Below, piece after piece: positions 17,005-26,830 of a stretch of DNA of 64,000 nucleotides. Below the pieces are notes generated by a model. It had not been told where the DNA came from, ran no database searches, and saw only the letters and a list, made by a program, of their open reading frames with translations. Source of the DNA: Pedobacter panaciterrae (GTDB taxonomy: Bacteria > Bacteroidota > Bacteroidia > Sphingobacteriales > Sphingobacteriaceae); assembly GCF_013204795.1 (NCBI RefSeq), contig NZ_JABMKW010000008.1:992001-1056000 (forward strand). Reading direction: 5' to 3'. The position numbers and the translations under genes are program-made. Numbering within the stretch: position 1 is the first letter of the stretch; the number at the start of each line of letters is the position of its first letter.

Positions 17005-20000
17005 TTAAAATCCAACATTTAAACCGAACGACCACGTTCTTGCAAACGGATAACCGCTATTTATAGAAGACTCGCCCATTTCCGGGTCAAAACCATCTTT
17101 AACAGATGTTGCTTCCCATAAGTCGTTTCCTGAGAAGTAAAATCTTACTTTGGATAGTTTTATCTTCTCCGTAATTCTTTGAGGTAAAGTATAACCTACG
17201 ATCAACGTTTTTAAACGGATGTATCGGTTATTTTGCAACATAAAATCATTATTTTCATAATTCCATTTAGCCCTGGTTCCATTAACTGTTAAACGAGGAA
17301 ATAATGCGTCCTGATTGCCCTCTGTCCATGTCTTTCCCAGAAATGCGGGATTCTGATTCGTAAATATTGCACCAAATGGATAAGCCATGTAGCCGCTGCG
17401 CATGATATTCTGTTTCAACTGACCTTGAAAGAAAGCGTTTAAATCAAACCCTTTCCATGAACCACCCAAATTGAAACCAAAATTAAAATGTGGTGTGCCA
17501 TCACCGGCATATACCAAAGAGCTTTTTTCGTTACCTATATTGGTAATATTACCTGTTCCTGCAACGTCAACTCTTTTTGTATCACCAGGACGTAAAGCTA
17601 CTGCCTGATTGTTTTTAGGCATGTTGGCCAGGTTTGTACTAGACCCATAGGCAGCGTAATATGCATCTACTTCTGCCTGGTTTTTAAAGTAGCCATCTGT
17701 TTTGTAAACAAACCAGGATTGCCATGGGCGCCCGTTTACGATTCCGTTTCTACCAGCGTTATAACTATCAGCACCTTCAACTCCCGATACCAAGGTTTTT
17801 GTATCACCAATGTTAAAAGCGAAATTATAGCTAAAGTCACCTTTTGTGTCTTTCCAGCCTATAACAAACTCCCAGCCTTTAGTATTGAATTTGCCGCTAT
17901 TGGTTTTTGGTGCGTTACCTCCTAACACAGAAGGATAGCTTACATTGATTAGCATCCCAATATTGTTTTTTTCGAAAATATCAAAGTTGGTAGTTAATCG
18001 ACTGTCAAAAAATTCCAGATCAATACCCAGGTTTTTTTGCTCTACTTTTTCCCATGTGCGGGTATAACTAATTAGTCCGTTGTTGTTCAAACTACTTGAT
18101 GACTGTGGTGCAGCAGGCGAACCTAAAACAGCAGAGCCAATATTGACGGTCGACAGGTAATCGAAAGCACCCAAGCCAGATGCCTCATTTCCAGTAGTTG
18201 CGTAAGAAGCCCTTATTTTACCGAAATTAAGTACTGGCGTAATGCCCGTCAGAAAACTTTCTTTGGTAAATACCCATCCCAATTGTGCAGATCCGAAATT
18301 TTTAAACTTATAGCCTGAGGCAAACCTGGAGTTACCATCTCTTCTGCCTATCAATTCCGCCAAATATTTTTCGGCATAATTATAGTTCAATCTTGTCAGG
18401 TATGAAAACCTGCCATTTTGGGTCTTGGTTCCGCTGTTTGTTTGCGTTTCTAACCCGGCCAGACTAATATCATAAACGCCCTGGTCTTCAAAACCCACAC
18501 GGTTAGCCGTTACCTGTTGCGAGTTGCTTTTTTCTGCATTGAGGCCTGCTACCGCCGATATATTGTGTACACCATTGAATGTTTTTTCATAACGTAACAA
18601 TGCCGAGTAATATTGATAAAGCCCTTGCCAGGCATAAGTATTGTAAGTGTTATTTGTACCTCCGGTATTTAAACCAATCCCTGTGGGCGTGCCATACCAA
18701 TTGTACAACTGCACAGGTAATACATATCTTTCTGAGTTAAATCTCTCGTTTTGCAAAGATGCCAAACCTTCCAGGGCAAGATCCTTAAAAATCTGATAGG
18801 TGGCGGTTACGTCCACTCTTCCGGTAAGTGAATTTTTATTTTCTCGCCCACCGGCAGCTGTCATAGCCGCTGCATTTCTGTTGGCACCCCCGTCAATTCC
18901 GTTAAATGTGGCAAACCATTGCCCGAAAGGATTTTTCGCTGGATAAAAAGGCATGTCGTAAGCATAAAGTGTATTGTCTAGCCCAACAGAAGGTGTACTG
19001 GTATTGGCATTAACCAAACTAACATTCGATTCAAGTTTAAATTTATCAGATAGCTTATAGTCGTGGTTAAAGTGAAGATTGTATTGTTTCTGTCCGTCAT
19101 AAGCAGTAGCCAAATTTCCTCTGTTGTTTGCATAACCCACAGACAGACGATATCCTGTTGAGTCTGTACCTCTGGAAATACTTAAATTATGCTGTTGAGA
19201 ATAACGCGTGGCAAACATCTCATCCAATCGGTTAGCATTAAAGATATAGTAATCTGTTCCAAAAAGATCATATCTGCCTTCCACACCTTGCTGCATTTTC
19301 TCCAGGTTTTCTTTATTTCCCCAAACCCAGTAATTTGGTCCGGCTTCTTCTTTGTTTGCCGCTAGCCATATTGAAGCATATTGCTGCATATTGGGCGAAT
19401 AACCGGTAATACCGTTGGTATTAAAACGCGCATTACCATTGTAATTCACTTGTAATTTGCCTTTTCCTTTCTTAGTTGTTACCAGTATCACACCATTGGA
19501 AGCCCGTGAACCATAAATTGCTGCGGCCCCATCTTTCAAAACAGAAATGCTCTCAATATCATCGCTATTCATATTCTGGAAGGAATAGGAATTGAGAACA
19601 GGGACACCATCCACAATAATCAATGGATCGCTACCATTCACAGAAGAATTCCCACGAATCCTGAATGCTAAACCTTCGTTACCAGGGCGGGGTGAACTAC
19701 GGGTAACCAACAGTCCTGGCGATTGACCTTGCAATGCCAGGCCCACATTAGTTACAGCACGATCCTGGAACACTTTGCGGTCAATAGTTTCTACAGCACC
19801 TGTAAGTGTCGCTTTCTTTTGCTTTCCATAACCTACAACTATCAATTCATCCAATACATCATTTGTTTCTTTTAGTTTCACATTAATAACTTCTTTGTTA
19901 TTAACTGCCAATTCCTGCGTTTCAAACCCAATGGAACTAAAAACCAGAATACTTATACTATTTGGTACGGTTAACTTAAATTTTCCGTTTTTATCTGTAA

Positions 20001-20295
20001 CCGCACCCAGATTGGTGCCTTTAACTTTAACAGATACTCCCGGAATTGCTTCTCCTTTGGCATCGGTTACAGTACCCGACACTACCTGATCCATTTTTGC
20101 AAAATGATTTCTGCTGTTATTTTTTAAGCCCTTTATACTAGCATAGTGGGGATCCGAAAAGCTATCAGGGGTGTTATGAGTGTTAGAGGATTTAGAATAG
20201 GCTAGATTGATCAATGATGAAAATAGAATCATCTGACCAAATCCAACCCTCATAATCTTACTCCATTGAGTTGAATTTTGTAAGTGAAGTTTCAT
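17005..20295 (-). CDS. SusC/RagA TonB-linked outer-membrane transporter
   Basis: A 1096-residue protein. After the signal region come a CarboxypepD_reg-like domain (about 70-155, VSGTVTDAKGEAIPGVSVKV), the SusC signature DELIVVGYGKQKKATLTGAV, a plug domain (IRGNSSVNGSDPLIIVDGVP) and a long beta barrel ending in SFGLNVGF with a terminal aromatic residue. It imports oligosaccharides together with SusD, energised by TonB. There is no STN domain, in contrast to the second SusC at 29059, so it is probably not regulated by a trans-envelope FecR. It heads a four-gene minus-strand operon. Confidence 0.96.
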   Translation of the reverse strand: MKLHLQNSTQWSKIMRVGFGQMILFSSLINLAYSKSSNTHNTPDSFSDPHYASIKGLKNNSRNHFAKMDQVVSGTVTDAKGEAIPGVSVKVKGTNLGAVTDKNGKFKLTVPNSISILVFSSIGFETQELAVNNKEVINVKLKETNDVLDELIVVGYGKQKKATLTGAVETIDRKVFQDRAVTNVGLALQGQSPGLLVTRSSPRPGNEGLAFRIRGNSSVNGSDPLIIVDGVPVLNSYSFQNMNSDDIESISVLKDGAAAIYGSRASNGVILVTTKKGKGKLQVNYNGNARFNTNGITGYSPNMQQYASIWLAANKEEAGPNYWVWGNKENLEKMQQGVEGRYDLFGTDYYIFNANRLDEMFATRYSQQHNLSISRGTDSTGYRLSVGYANNRGNLATAYDGQKQYNLHFNHDYKLSDKFKLESNVSLVNANTSTPSVGLDNTLYAYDMPFYPAKNPFGQWFATFNGIDGGANRNAAAMTAAGGRENKNSLTGRVDVTATYQIFKDLALEGLASLQNERFNSERYVLPVQLYNWYGTPTGIGLNTGGTNNTYNTYAWQGLYQYYSALLRYEKTFNGVHNISAVAGLNAEKSNSQQVTANRVGFEDQGVYDISLAGLETQTNSGTKTQNGRFSYLTRLNYNYAEKYLAELIGRRDGNSRFASGYKFKNFGSAQLGWVFTKESFLTGITPVLNFGKIRASYATTGNEASGLGAFDYLSTVNIGSAVLGSPAAPQSSSSLNNNGLISYTRTWEKVEQKNLGIDLEFFDSRLTTNFDIFEKNNIGMLINVSYPSVLGGNAPKTNSGKFNTKGWEFVIGWKDTKGDFSYNFAFNIGDTKTLVSGVEGADSYNAGRNGIVNGRPWQSWFVYKTDGYFKNQAEVDAYYAAYGSSTNLANMPKNNQAVALRPGDTKRVDVAGTGNITNIGNEKSSLVYAGDGTPHFNFGFNLGGSWKGFDLNAFFQGQLKQNIMRSGYMAYPFGAIFTNQNPAFLGKTWTEGNQDALFPRLTVNGTRAKWNYENNDFMLQNNRYIRLKTLIVGYTLPQRITEKIKLSKVRFYFSGNDLWEATSVKDGFDPEMGESSINSGYPFARTWSFGLNVGF

Positions 20296-20765
20296 AAATT
20301 TATTTGGTTCTTTAAATGGAAAAATAAAAAGACCGCTTTCCTATTCTAAATAGTTGCGGCAAGATTAATTAACATAAAATCTCTTTATCCTAAGGAATCC
20401 TTTTCATACGCTCGGTTTAAGTGGTTTATCTATAGACGCAGCACTTTCCATTCAATACTCTCTTGCCAGATTTTATTGGTGTGTTTTGTATATAAATTAT
20501 AGTTTGTTAGCTTTATTTCTGCCGTGGTGGGAATAACATATGGGTACATTTCGTCATGCAAGGCACATCGCCATCTCGAACGTTGTGAGAGATCCCTTGG
20601 TTCTGCCAGTTCAAGAGATCTCTCACAACGTTCGAGATGACGACAGTTTTAAACAATCTGTCATTGATAATTTTGCTTCGCAGCTATTTCGTGGTCAGCA
20701 TGATGAGTGAGCCAATGAGTATAAAAAGCCCATTATGTTGTCATATCATTATAACTAGATTTTAA
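20296..20765. other. Intergenic region between divergent operons
   Basis: These 470 bases separate the SusC operon (minus strand) from the beta-helix gene (plus strand) and should hold both promoters. The only clear structure is the inverted repeat at 20572-20639. I see no convincing gene or gene remnant. Confidence 0.6.
20572..20639. repeat. Perfect 23-bp inverted repeat, REP-like element copy 2
   Basis: The arms 20572-20594 and 20617-20639 are exact reverse complements with a 22-nt loop; the left arm begins CATCTCGAACGTTGTGAGAG. Outer bases CATCTCGA and the inner AGAGATC match copy 1, while the middle differs, which indicates compensating changes that keep the hairpin. Confidence 0.9.
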
Positions 20766-22403
20766 ATGAAAAAAATTGTTTTGTTTCTTAGTCTTTGCCT
20801 TGCCCAATCTTTTTTGGTTAATGCTTTTTTTCAGGAGACACCAGGCTCTGGTAAGTTGATTTACGTATCCAAATCCGGAAATGATTCTGCCGATGGTTCC
20901 TTTGCGCGGCCGCTTTTGACTATTAGCCAGGCTATATTAAAAGCAGAGCCAGGGGACCAGGTGATTGTTCGGAAAGGTATGTACAGGGAACTCGTAGTAT
21001 TAAATAGGAGTGGGGCATCTGAACAACAAAGGATTACCATAAAAGCCGCTAAAGGCGAAACCGTAAGCATTAGAGGCTCTGAACAGGCAAAAAGCTGGAC
21101 CAAAGAAAAAAACGGCATTTGGAAATTGCTTATAGATACCTCATCGTTTAAAGGCATTATTTTTTTCAATAATGTAAAAATGCAGCAGCAGAATGAGCTT
21201 AAACACGTAAATGGAGCTGTATTAAGCTGGATAGCAGAAAACGGTGGTGGAAAAGTTATGATCAAAGCAAATTTTGGTAAAAGCAATCCCAACGAATCGC
21301 TTACCGAAATACCCGTAAGGTCATCCGGAATTTCAGCTTTGGAAAATGTAAATTATATTGCGATAGATGGAATTCATGTGAGTCAGGTAGTGAGCGCCAT
21401 TTCCAGCATCTATGGAAAACAGGGAGGAGCAATTGAGACGGGTGGAGGAACACACTGGATCATCCAAAACTGCACCGTAGACAATTGCAGTGGCGTGGGT
21501 ATCTCAATTGGTAATACCGGTAAAACGTATCCTGAAGCCAGCCCAAGAAACCCGGAGTTAAGCAATTATAAAGAAATCGAAAAGGTTGGTCATCACGTCA
21601 TTCGTAATAACCATATATTAAACTGCGGCCAGGCAGGAATTTTTGGTTTAGCGGGAGGCACTGCAAGTTTGATAAATGGAAACCTGATTGAAAAGATCAA
21701 TACCGAAGGGTTGTACACAGGCACAGAATCTGCCGGCATCAGATTGGCAGTGGCCATAGACGCTGTGATTAAAGGGAACTTAATCCGCCAGATCAAAGGA
21801 AAGCAAGGTTTTGGTATTTATCTGGGACCCTTGTTTCAGGCTACGCGGATCAGCGAAAATATAATTTCTGATACAGGGGCTGATGCAATATATCTTTTCA
21901 ACAGCCATGGGCCGGCGCTGGTCGACAACAATGTGCTTGCTTCGGGAAATCAGGCCGGAAAATCAGGTGTCAAAATGCTCGCCAGTGAAGCGAATGTTTT
22001 TATCAAAAACCTGTTTTACAATTGTAGTTTTACCAATGAACGTCAGCCAGGGAAATCGGTGGCCACAAGTAATTATCTGCCCCATACTTTAGTCATCAAA
22101 CAAACCATTCCTTCTCTCAATATAGACCATCGCTGGTTTGGGAATGTTTTTGTAAAACAAAAGCTGGATACCCAAAGCTGTACGGGATGCAAGATAGATT
22201 ACAACAATTTTGTAGATGATGCCAATTTCCATTTGATACACACTGAGCGTGGTGCAAATGTTAAAGTTAACCTGAAGGGGAACGTAACAACACATCCCGA
22301 ATTTAATGCAGATTTCATCGGTTTTTTTGCTTTAAGTAAGCAGTATATCGAGTATCCTAACGGAAATCCGAAACTGCCTAATTCATTTTTACTGTTAAAA
22401 TAA
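20766..22403 (+). CDS. Secreted right-handed parallel beta-helix protein, candidate polysaccharide lyase
   Basis: A 545-residue protein with an N-terminal signal sequence. The start of the mature part (YVSKSGNDSADGSFARPLLTISQAI, about 33-57) is the classical opening of DUF1565/pectate-lyase-like beta-helix enzymes. It is followed by repeated short strand-turn units such as HWIIQNCTVDNCSG, HVIRNNHILNCGQAG and ISENIISDTGADAIY (about 230-400). Such helices carry lyase or hydrolase sites for acidic polysaccharides (for example PL6), but I cannot point to the catalytic residues. It lies 9 bp ahead of an alginate-lyase-superfamily gene, so both probably degrade the same polymer imported by the divergent SusC/SusD. 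Confidence 0.85.
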   Translation: MKKIVLFLSLCLAQSFLVNAFFQETPGSGKLIYVSKSGNDSADGSFARPLLTISQAILKAEPGDQVIVRKGMYRELVVLNRSGASEQQRITIKAAKGETVSIRGSEQAKSWTKEKNGIWKLLIDTSSFKGIIFFNNVKMQQQNELKHVNGAVLSWIAENGGGKVMIKANFGKSNPNESLTEIPVRSSGISALENVNYIAIDGIHVSQVVSAISSIYGKQGGAIETGGGTHWIIQNCTVDNCSGVGISIGNTGKTYPEASPRNPELSNYKEIEKVGHHVIRNNHILNCGQAGIFGLAGGTASLINGNLIEKINTEGLYTGTESAGIRLAVAIDAVIKGNLIRQIKGKQGFGIYLGPLFQATRISENIISDTGADAIYLFNSHGPALVDNNVLASGNQAGKSGVKMLASEANVFIKNLFYNCSFTNERQPGKSVATSNYLPHTLVIKQTIPSLNIDHRWFGNVFVKQKLDTQSCTGCKIDYNNFVDDANFHLIHTERGANVKVNLKGNVTTHPEFNADFIGFFALSKQYIEYPNGNPKLPNSFLLLK

Positions 22404-22412
22404 CAACATACA

Positions 22413-23603
22413 ATGATCAGATTTTTATTTGCCAGAATTTTCATGTGCACTTTTTTAGTGATTATTTCATCAATGAGTAATGCACAGGTATTAAAATTGG
22501 AAAAGCCGAAAGCTTATCATCCGGCTCCTTTTACACATCCTGGCCTGCTGCATTCGTCTTCCGACCTGCTAAGAATGAAGGATATGGTAGCCAGGGGAAT
22601 TGAACCCTGGAAGAGCGGATTTGAAAAATTTAAACAAAGTCCTTATTCTAGCGCCAGCTGGAAGCCAAGCGCAGCGGCACATGCAGAAAGAAGTCTGCTA
22701 ACGGGAGCCGGGAAAAACATAGGTAATCTTGAAAAGGATGTATGTGCTGCTTATCAGAATGCACTGATGTGGACAATTACCGGAGATGAAGCTCATGCAG
22801 AAGCAGCGGTTCGGATTATCAATGCCTGGTCTGATACCTTTAAAATCTTTGATGGTACCGATGTAGAGCTTGGAGCAGGGTTGAATGTATTTAAAATGGC
22901 CAGTGCTGCCGAAATTATGCGTGCCACTTATCCTAAATGGTCGCAGGCAGAAATTAAGAAATGCCAGGACATGTTTAGTAATGTATTTTATCCTCCCATC
23001 CAATATTTTGCGCTTTGGGCACATGGAAACTGGGATTTAGCTTGTATGAAAGGTATGATGTCTATTGCAGTTTTTAATGATGATCATGAGATGTTTGATA
23101 AGGCAGTAGATTTTTTTTACAGAGGCCCTGGAAATGGGAGTCTTTTGCATTACATTGTCAATGAAGCCGGGCAGGGTCAAGAGAGCGGCCGCGATCAGCC
23201 ACACAGTATGTTGGGAATTGGTCACCTTGCCGAGATGTGCGAAATTGGATGGAATCAGGGCCTGGACATGTATAAATTCTCAGATAACCGACTTTTAAAA
23301 GGATTCGAATACACGGCCAAATATAATTTAGGTGAAGATGTACCCTTTGAACCCCACATGGATATTAGCGGCCGGTTTCCTGCATCCACAATTTCTACCA
23401 ATGGTAGGGGCAACCTCCGCTCTATTTTTGAACAGGTGTATAATCATTATGCCTTTAGGGTAAAGGGAATACCAGCTGAACAGTATAAATATACAAAGGC
23501 TGCGGCAGATAAATTAAGACCCGAAGGTGCGGGGTTTAATGCAGATAATGCAGGTTTTGGAACTTTATTTTTCTCGCTTAAGGAAAGCTTGCCAGATAAA
23601 TAA
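22413..23603 (+). CDS. Secreted alginate-lyase-superfamily enzyme (PF05426-like)
   Basis: A 396-residue protein with a signal peptide (cleavage near SNAQ, residue 24). The helical toroid carries GNWDLACMKG (Asn206-Trp-Asp208) and QESGRDQPH (about 255-263), the same motifs as its paralogue at 12735. Unlike that paralogue it has no lipobox, so one copy is predicted to be membrane anchored and the other soluble. It sits directly after the beta-helix gene. Activity on a polyuronate is likely; the exact polymer is not known. Confidence 0.85.
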   Translation: MIRFLFARIFMCTFLVIISSMSNAQVLKLEKPKAYHPAPFTHPGLLHSSSDLLRMKDMVARGIEPWKSGFEKFKQSPYSSASWKPSAAAHAERSLLTGAGKNIGNLEKDVCAAYQNALMWTITGDEAHAEAAVRIINAWSDTFKIFDGTDVELGAGLNVFKMASAAEIMRATYPKWSQAEIKKCQDMFSNVFYPPIQYFALWAHGNWDLACMKGMMSIAVFNDDHEMFDKAVDFFYRGPGNGSLLHYIVNEAGQGQESGRDQPHSMLGIGHLAEMCEIGWNQGLDMYKFSDNRLLKGFEYTAKYNLGEDVPFEPHMDISGRFPASTISTNGRGNLRSIFEQVYNHYAFRVKGIPAEQYKYTKAAADKLRPEGAGFNADNAGFGTLFFSLKESLPDK

Positions 23604-23724
23604 TAAAACCGTTAATATTTTTAATAATAGTAATTGTTTTTATGTGACTTTGATATTTTTTATGCTATTTTTTTATTAAATGAATAAAACTTGTTTATTG
23701 TTAGCTAAACAGGTTTAGCTTTTG

Positions 23725-23732
23725 TAAGTTTG
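23725..23732 (+). promoter_or_regulatory. Candidate -7 element before the short sigma gene
   Basis: TAAGTTTG fits the Bacteroidota -7 consensus TAnnTTTG, 20 bases before ATG 23753. No clear TTTG was found at the expected -33 position. Confidence 0.4.
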
Positions 23733-23752
23733 AATAAGCCAAATATTTAAAC

Positions 23753-24052
23753 ATGCAAAAAGTTAATGAATTGACGGAGTTGTGGGATAACTCAATAAAA
23801 GGCGAAGAGCAGTCTTTTGCCTTGCTTCACAAATCATTGTATCCTTATTTATTTAGTTATACGGTTAAGACAATCAAAAATGAAAGTGTTGCAGATGATT
23901 TATTAGTCGAATTTTTTGTCAAATTCTGGCATAACAAATTACAGATCGGAAGCATTAGTGATGTTAAGGCCTATTTTCATAAGTCTGTCCGCTCAATGAT
24001 CGCCAATTATGTTAAAAGCCAGCAAATAGAAGCAACACTTACAAAACAGTAA
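23753..24052 (+). pseudogene. C-terminally truncated ECF sigma factor (region 2 only)
   Basis: The 99-residue product aligns with the first half of the sigma factor at 8502 (SFALLHKSLYPYLFSY; VADDLLVEFFVKFWHNK) but stops after region 2 with ATLTKQ. The linker and region 4 helix-turn-helix are absent. The stop codon lies inside the last codons of the opposing DUF6266 gene (14-bp overlap), so the 3' half was probably lost at that junction. A -7-like promoter remains, so a short product might still be made. Without region 4 it should not recognise -33 elements normally. Confidence 0.8.
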
Positions 24053-24668
24053 CCAACCCAAGGTACTGACTGTTGCTGCGTCGTTTTCTATCTTCCGACA
24101 CAAAGGCCAGATATACATCTACTTGTTTTCCAACAAAACTTTCATCCATCTTAAGTTTGGCAAATCCTTCCTTAGCTCTTTCAGATGCGGTATTAAATTT
24201 TGCCCGCTCACCGGTTATGTCATAAGCCACCAGCATTGCTCTGTCGTCATAAGCAAAATTGCCACCTGTCCAGCTAAAGCTAATTACATTTCCGCTTTCT
24301 GCAACGGCTGTTGCAGTGGTGGCCTGGCTCATATCTCCAAAACTTACCAATGCCAGGGCCGGATTGATCTGGAAATAGGAGGGAATCCCAATTAGCGCAT
24401 TTTTAGAATTGTAAGATTTTGCAGCTACAAAACCCTCAAAATTGGCCGCATATCCCTGAAATCCAACACGTAAAAATTCAAGTAGTGGTTGTAGCCATGC
24501 CTGCACGTAGGCGAATTTTTCTCTGTTTATTAATTCTTTTGGCGTGGGTGGGCTTGTTCTAAGCCTTGGTTTGCCACGCATAAGGCTTCTTTCCTTTGAT
24601 TGATAACCGACAACAGTGCCCGCTTTTCCGCTAAATCCTCCTAAAATTCCGTTTTTGATAATTGCCAT
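24039..24668 (-). CDS. DUF6266 family protein
   Basis: A 209-residue protein with the family's hallmark start AIIKNGILGGFSGKAGTVVGY, followed by RGKPRLRTSPPTPKE and a beta-rich C-terminal half ending YLGLVTVL. Members are common, often in several divergent copies, in Sphingobacteriaceae and relatives. No function is established that I know of. Its 3' end runs into the truncated sigma gene, and its upstream side has 11-bp tandem repeats, so the gene looks like an insertion into this locus. Confidence 0.85.
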   Translation of the reverse strand: MAIIKNGILGGFSGKAGTVVGYQSKERSLMRGKPRLRTSPPTPKELINREKFAYVQAWLQPLLEFLRVGFQGYAANFEGFVAAKSYNSKNALIGIPSYFQINPALALVSFGDMSQATTATAVAESGNVISFSWTGGNFAYDDRAMLVAYDITGERAKFNTASERAKEGFAKLKMDESFVGKQVDVYLAFVSEDRKRRSNSQYLGLVTVL

Positions 24669-24742
24669 AATTATAATTGCTAAAAGGTTGATATATAATA
24701 TATTAATATCTTTTTATAAATAAAAATTTGATTAGAACTATA

Positions 24743-24808
24743 TAGGGATATTAAAAGGATTTTATCCCTACTATGTCCCTGTTACCTCCCTGTTATCTCC
24801 CTGTTTAT
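24743..24808. repeat. Inverted repeat plus four 11-bp tandem repeats
   Basis: TAGGGATA (24743-24750) pairs with TATCCCTA (24763-24770). From 24765 four 11-base units follow, each beginning TCCCT: TCCCTACTATG, TCCCTGTTACC, TCCCTGTTATC and TCCCTGTTTAT, ending at 24808. The array lies in the 306-bp space between the divergent DUF6266 and GH39 genes; the rest of that space shows no recognisable feature. An 11-bp period is close to one helical turn, as expected for repeated protein sites. Confidence 0.75.
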
Positions 24809-24974
24809 GCTGACGATGAAATCGCCGTATAAGCGCTCTGGAATCTGCGGGTAATTTTAGAGGCACTTTATTTTTCAATTGGCTTAGCGGATTATACTAG
24901 AAAGAAAAAAAGCTATATATTTAATTTGGATGATCGTTAATCGTATAAAAGATATATCGCTTAAACCAAAGCAC

Positions 24975-26663
24975 ATGCTATTAAAAAAAAGTATTAAACT
25001 CTTTATCATTGCAGTAGGCATAAACAGCCTTGCCTACGCTCAAACGAATAAAAATGAGCCGGTAAAGGTTGCTGTTGATTTTTCAGCATCAATAGCGCCA
25101 ATGAAACCACTATGGGCCTGGTTTGGATATGATGAACCAAATTATACCTATATGAAGGATGGTAAGAAATTACTGACCGAAATTGCGGCGGCAAGTCCCG
25201 TACCGGTGTTCGTTAGGGCGCATAGTTTATTGGTAACCGGTGATGGTGTGGCTGCTTTAAAATGGGGCTCAACAAATGCTTATACCGAAGATGCCAGTGG
25301 AAATCCGGTTTATAACTGGTCTATTATCGACAGTATCTTTGATACTTATATCAAAAGAGGTATGAAACCGCTGGCACAGATTGGCTTTATGCCCGAAGCA
25401 CTCTCGAGCAAACCTGTTCCTTATAAACATAACTGGAAACCAGGTGATAAATACAGCGATATTTTTACTGGTTGGGCGTATCCTCCTAAAGATTACAATA
25501 AATGGACAGAGCTTGTTTATCAATGGGTAAAACATAGTGTTGAGCGTTACGGAAAAGAAGAAGTAGAAAGCTGGTATTGGGAACTTTGGAACGAACCAGA
25601 TTCGCAATATTGGAGAGGAACACAGCAGGAATTTTTTAAATTATATGATTATTCTGCCGATGCTGTTAAAAGAGCTTTGCCAACGGCAAAAATTGGAGGG
25701 ACTGATATTACAGGGGGAGCAATGAAATTTCAGGATGCTTTTATAAAACACTGTTTGTTTGAGACGAATTATGCAACCGGAAAAACCGGATCGCCGCTTG
25801 ATATCCTTTTATTTCATGCCAAAGGATCTCCAAAATTGGAAAATGGAAGAGTGGTTATGGGAATCCGTAGTCAGCTTCGAAACATTAATGATAATTTAAA
25901 GGTCATTGCGGCTTATCCGCAGTTAAAGGATCTACCGATAGTGATTGGAGAGTCGGACCCCGAAGGATGTGCCGCTTGCGGTATGGCTACTGATCCTCAA
26001 AATGCATATCGAAACGGAACCATGTATTCCAGCTATACTGCCGCATCTTTTGCCCGTAAATATGAACTGGCTCACTTACTGAAATCTAACCTGATTGGTG
26101 CGGTTACCTGGGCTTTTGAATTTGAAAACCAACCATGGTTTTATGGTTTCAGAGACCTGGCAACTAATGGAGTTGATAAACCGGTATTGAATGTATTCAG
26201 GATGTTTGGAATGATGAGAGGTGATTTGGTAAAGGTTGATGCAAACAGAATGTATCCTCTGGATAGTATTTTAGCATCTGGTATTCGTGGTGCCCACACA
26301 GATATTGGCGCATTGGCATCAAAAGATGCAAAATCTGCTGCGGTTATGGTTTGGAATTATCATGATGCTGATGAAAAAGGCAGCGCCGAAAAAGTTAACA
26401 TTCAGCTTAATGGATTGCCCTCGAAAACAATAGAGCTTAAACATTATCGTATTGATGATCAGCACAGCAATTCGTACGAAGTTTGGAAAAAAATGGGTTC
26501 TCCGGTAAGTCCGACAGCTGTACAAATCAAACAACTTGAAAAAGCCGGGCAACTGGCTATGCTCGAAAAACCTTCGATACTTAAAACTAAAAATGGAACT
26601 GCTAATTTAGAAATCTTACTGCCAAGACAGGGTGTATCCTTTCTGCATCTTTCATTTAAATAA
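24975..26663 (+). CDS. Secreted GH39-type (clan GH-A) glycoside hydrolase
   Basis: ATG 24975 is preferred to the in-frame ATG 24930 because it gives a normal signal peptide ending SLAYAQ. The 562-residue mature-type protein has a TIM barrel with WNEPD (acid/base Glu207) and IGESDPEG (likely nucleophile Glu326), followed by a C-terminal beta domain. This pattern fits GH39 beta-xylosidases and alpha-L-iduronidases. In a uronate-degrading setting an iduronidase-like role is attractive, but not proven. The ECF sigma gene of the third polysaccharide locus starts 167 bp downstream. Confidence 0.85.
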   Translation: MLLKKSIKLFIIAVGINSLAYAQTNKNEPVKVAVDFSASIAPMKPLWAWFGYDEPNYTYMKDGKKLLTEIAAASPVPVFVRAHSLLVTGDGVAALKWGSTNAYTEDASGNPVYNWSIIDSIFDTYIKRGMKPLAQIGFMPEALSSKPVPYKHNWKPGDKYSDIFTGWAYPPKDYNKWTELVYQWVKHSVERYGKEEVESWYWELWNEPDSQYWRGTQQEFFKLYDYSADAVKRALPTAKIGGTDITGGAMKFQDAFIKHCLFETNYATGKTGSPLDILLFHAKGSPKLENGRVVMGIRSQLRNINDNLKVIAAYPQLKDLPIVIGESDPEGCAACGMATDPQNAYRNGTMYSSYTAASFARKYELAHLLKSNLIGAVTWAFEFENQPWFYGFRDLATNGVDKPVLNVFRMFGMMRGDLVKVDANRMYPLDSILASGIRGAHTDIGALASKDAKSAAVMVWNYHDADEKGSAEKVNIQLNGLPSKTIELKHYRIDDQHSNSYEVWKKMGSPVSPTAVQIKQLEKAGQLAMLEKPSILKTKNGTANLEILLPRQGVSFLHLSFK

Positions 26664-26830
26664 TTAAACCAAAAACCTTTTATGGCAAAATAGTTGAATA
26701 AAAAGCCAATATGAGCGTAAGCACGGGAGCGGTAATGTGTTACATTTGATCTGGATACTAATCAAATATAAAATTCTAGTTTCAATAATTGTGTCGGGCA
26801 TGGGCGTAAAGTCCATTTACAGTTTTACCA

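Noticed and set aside
24039..24808. Prophage or integrative element around DUF6266
   Set aside because: No integrase, transposase, structural phage gene or clear attachment repeats are present.
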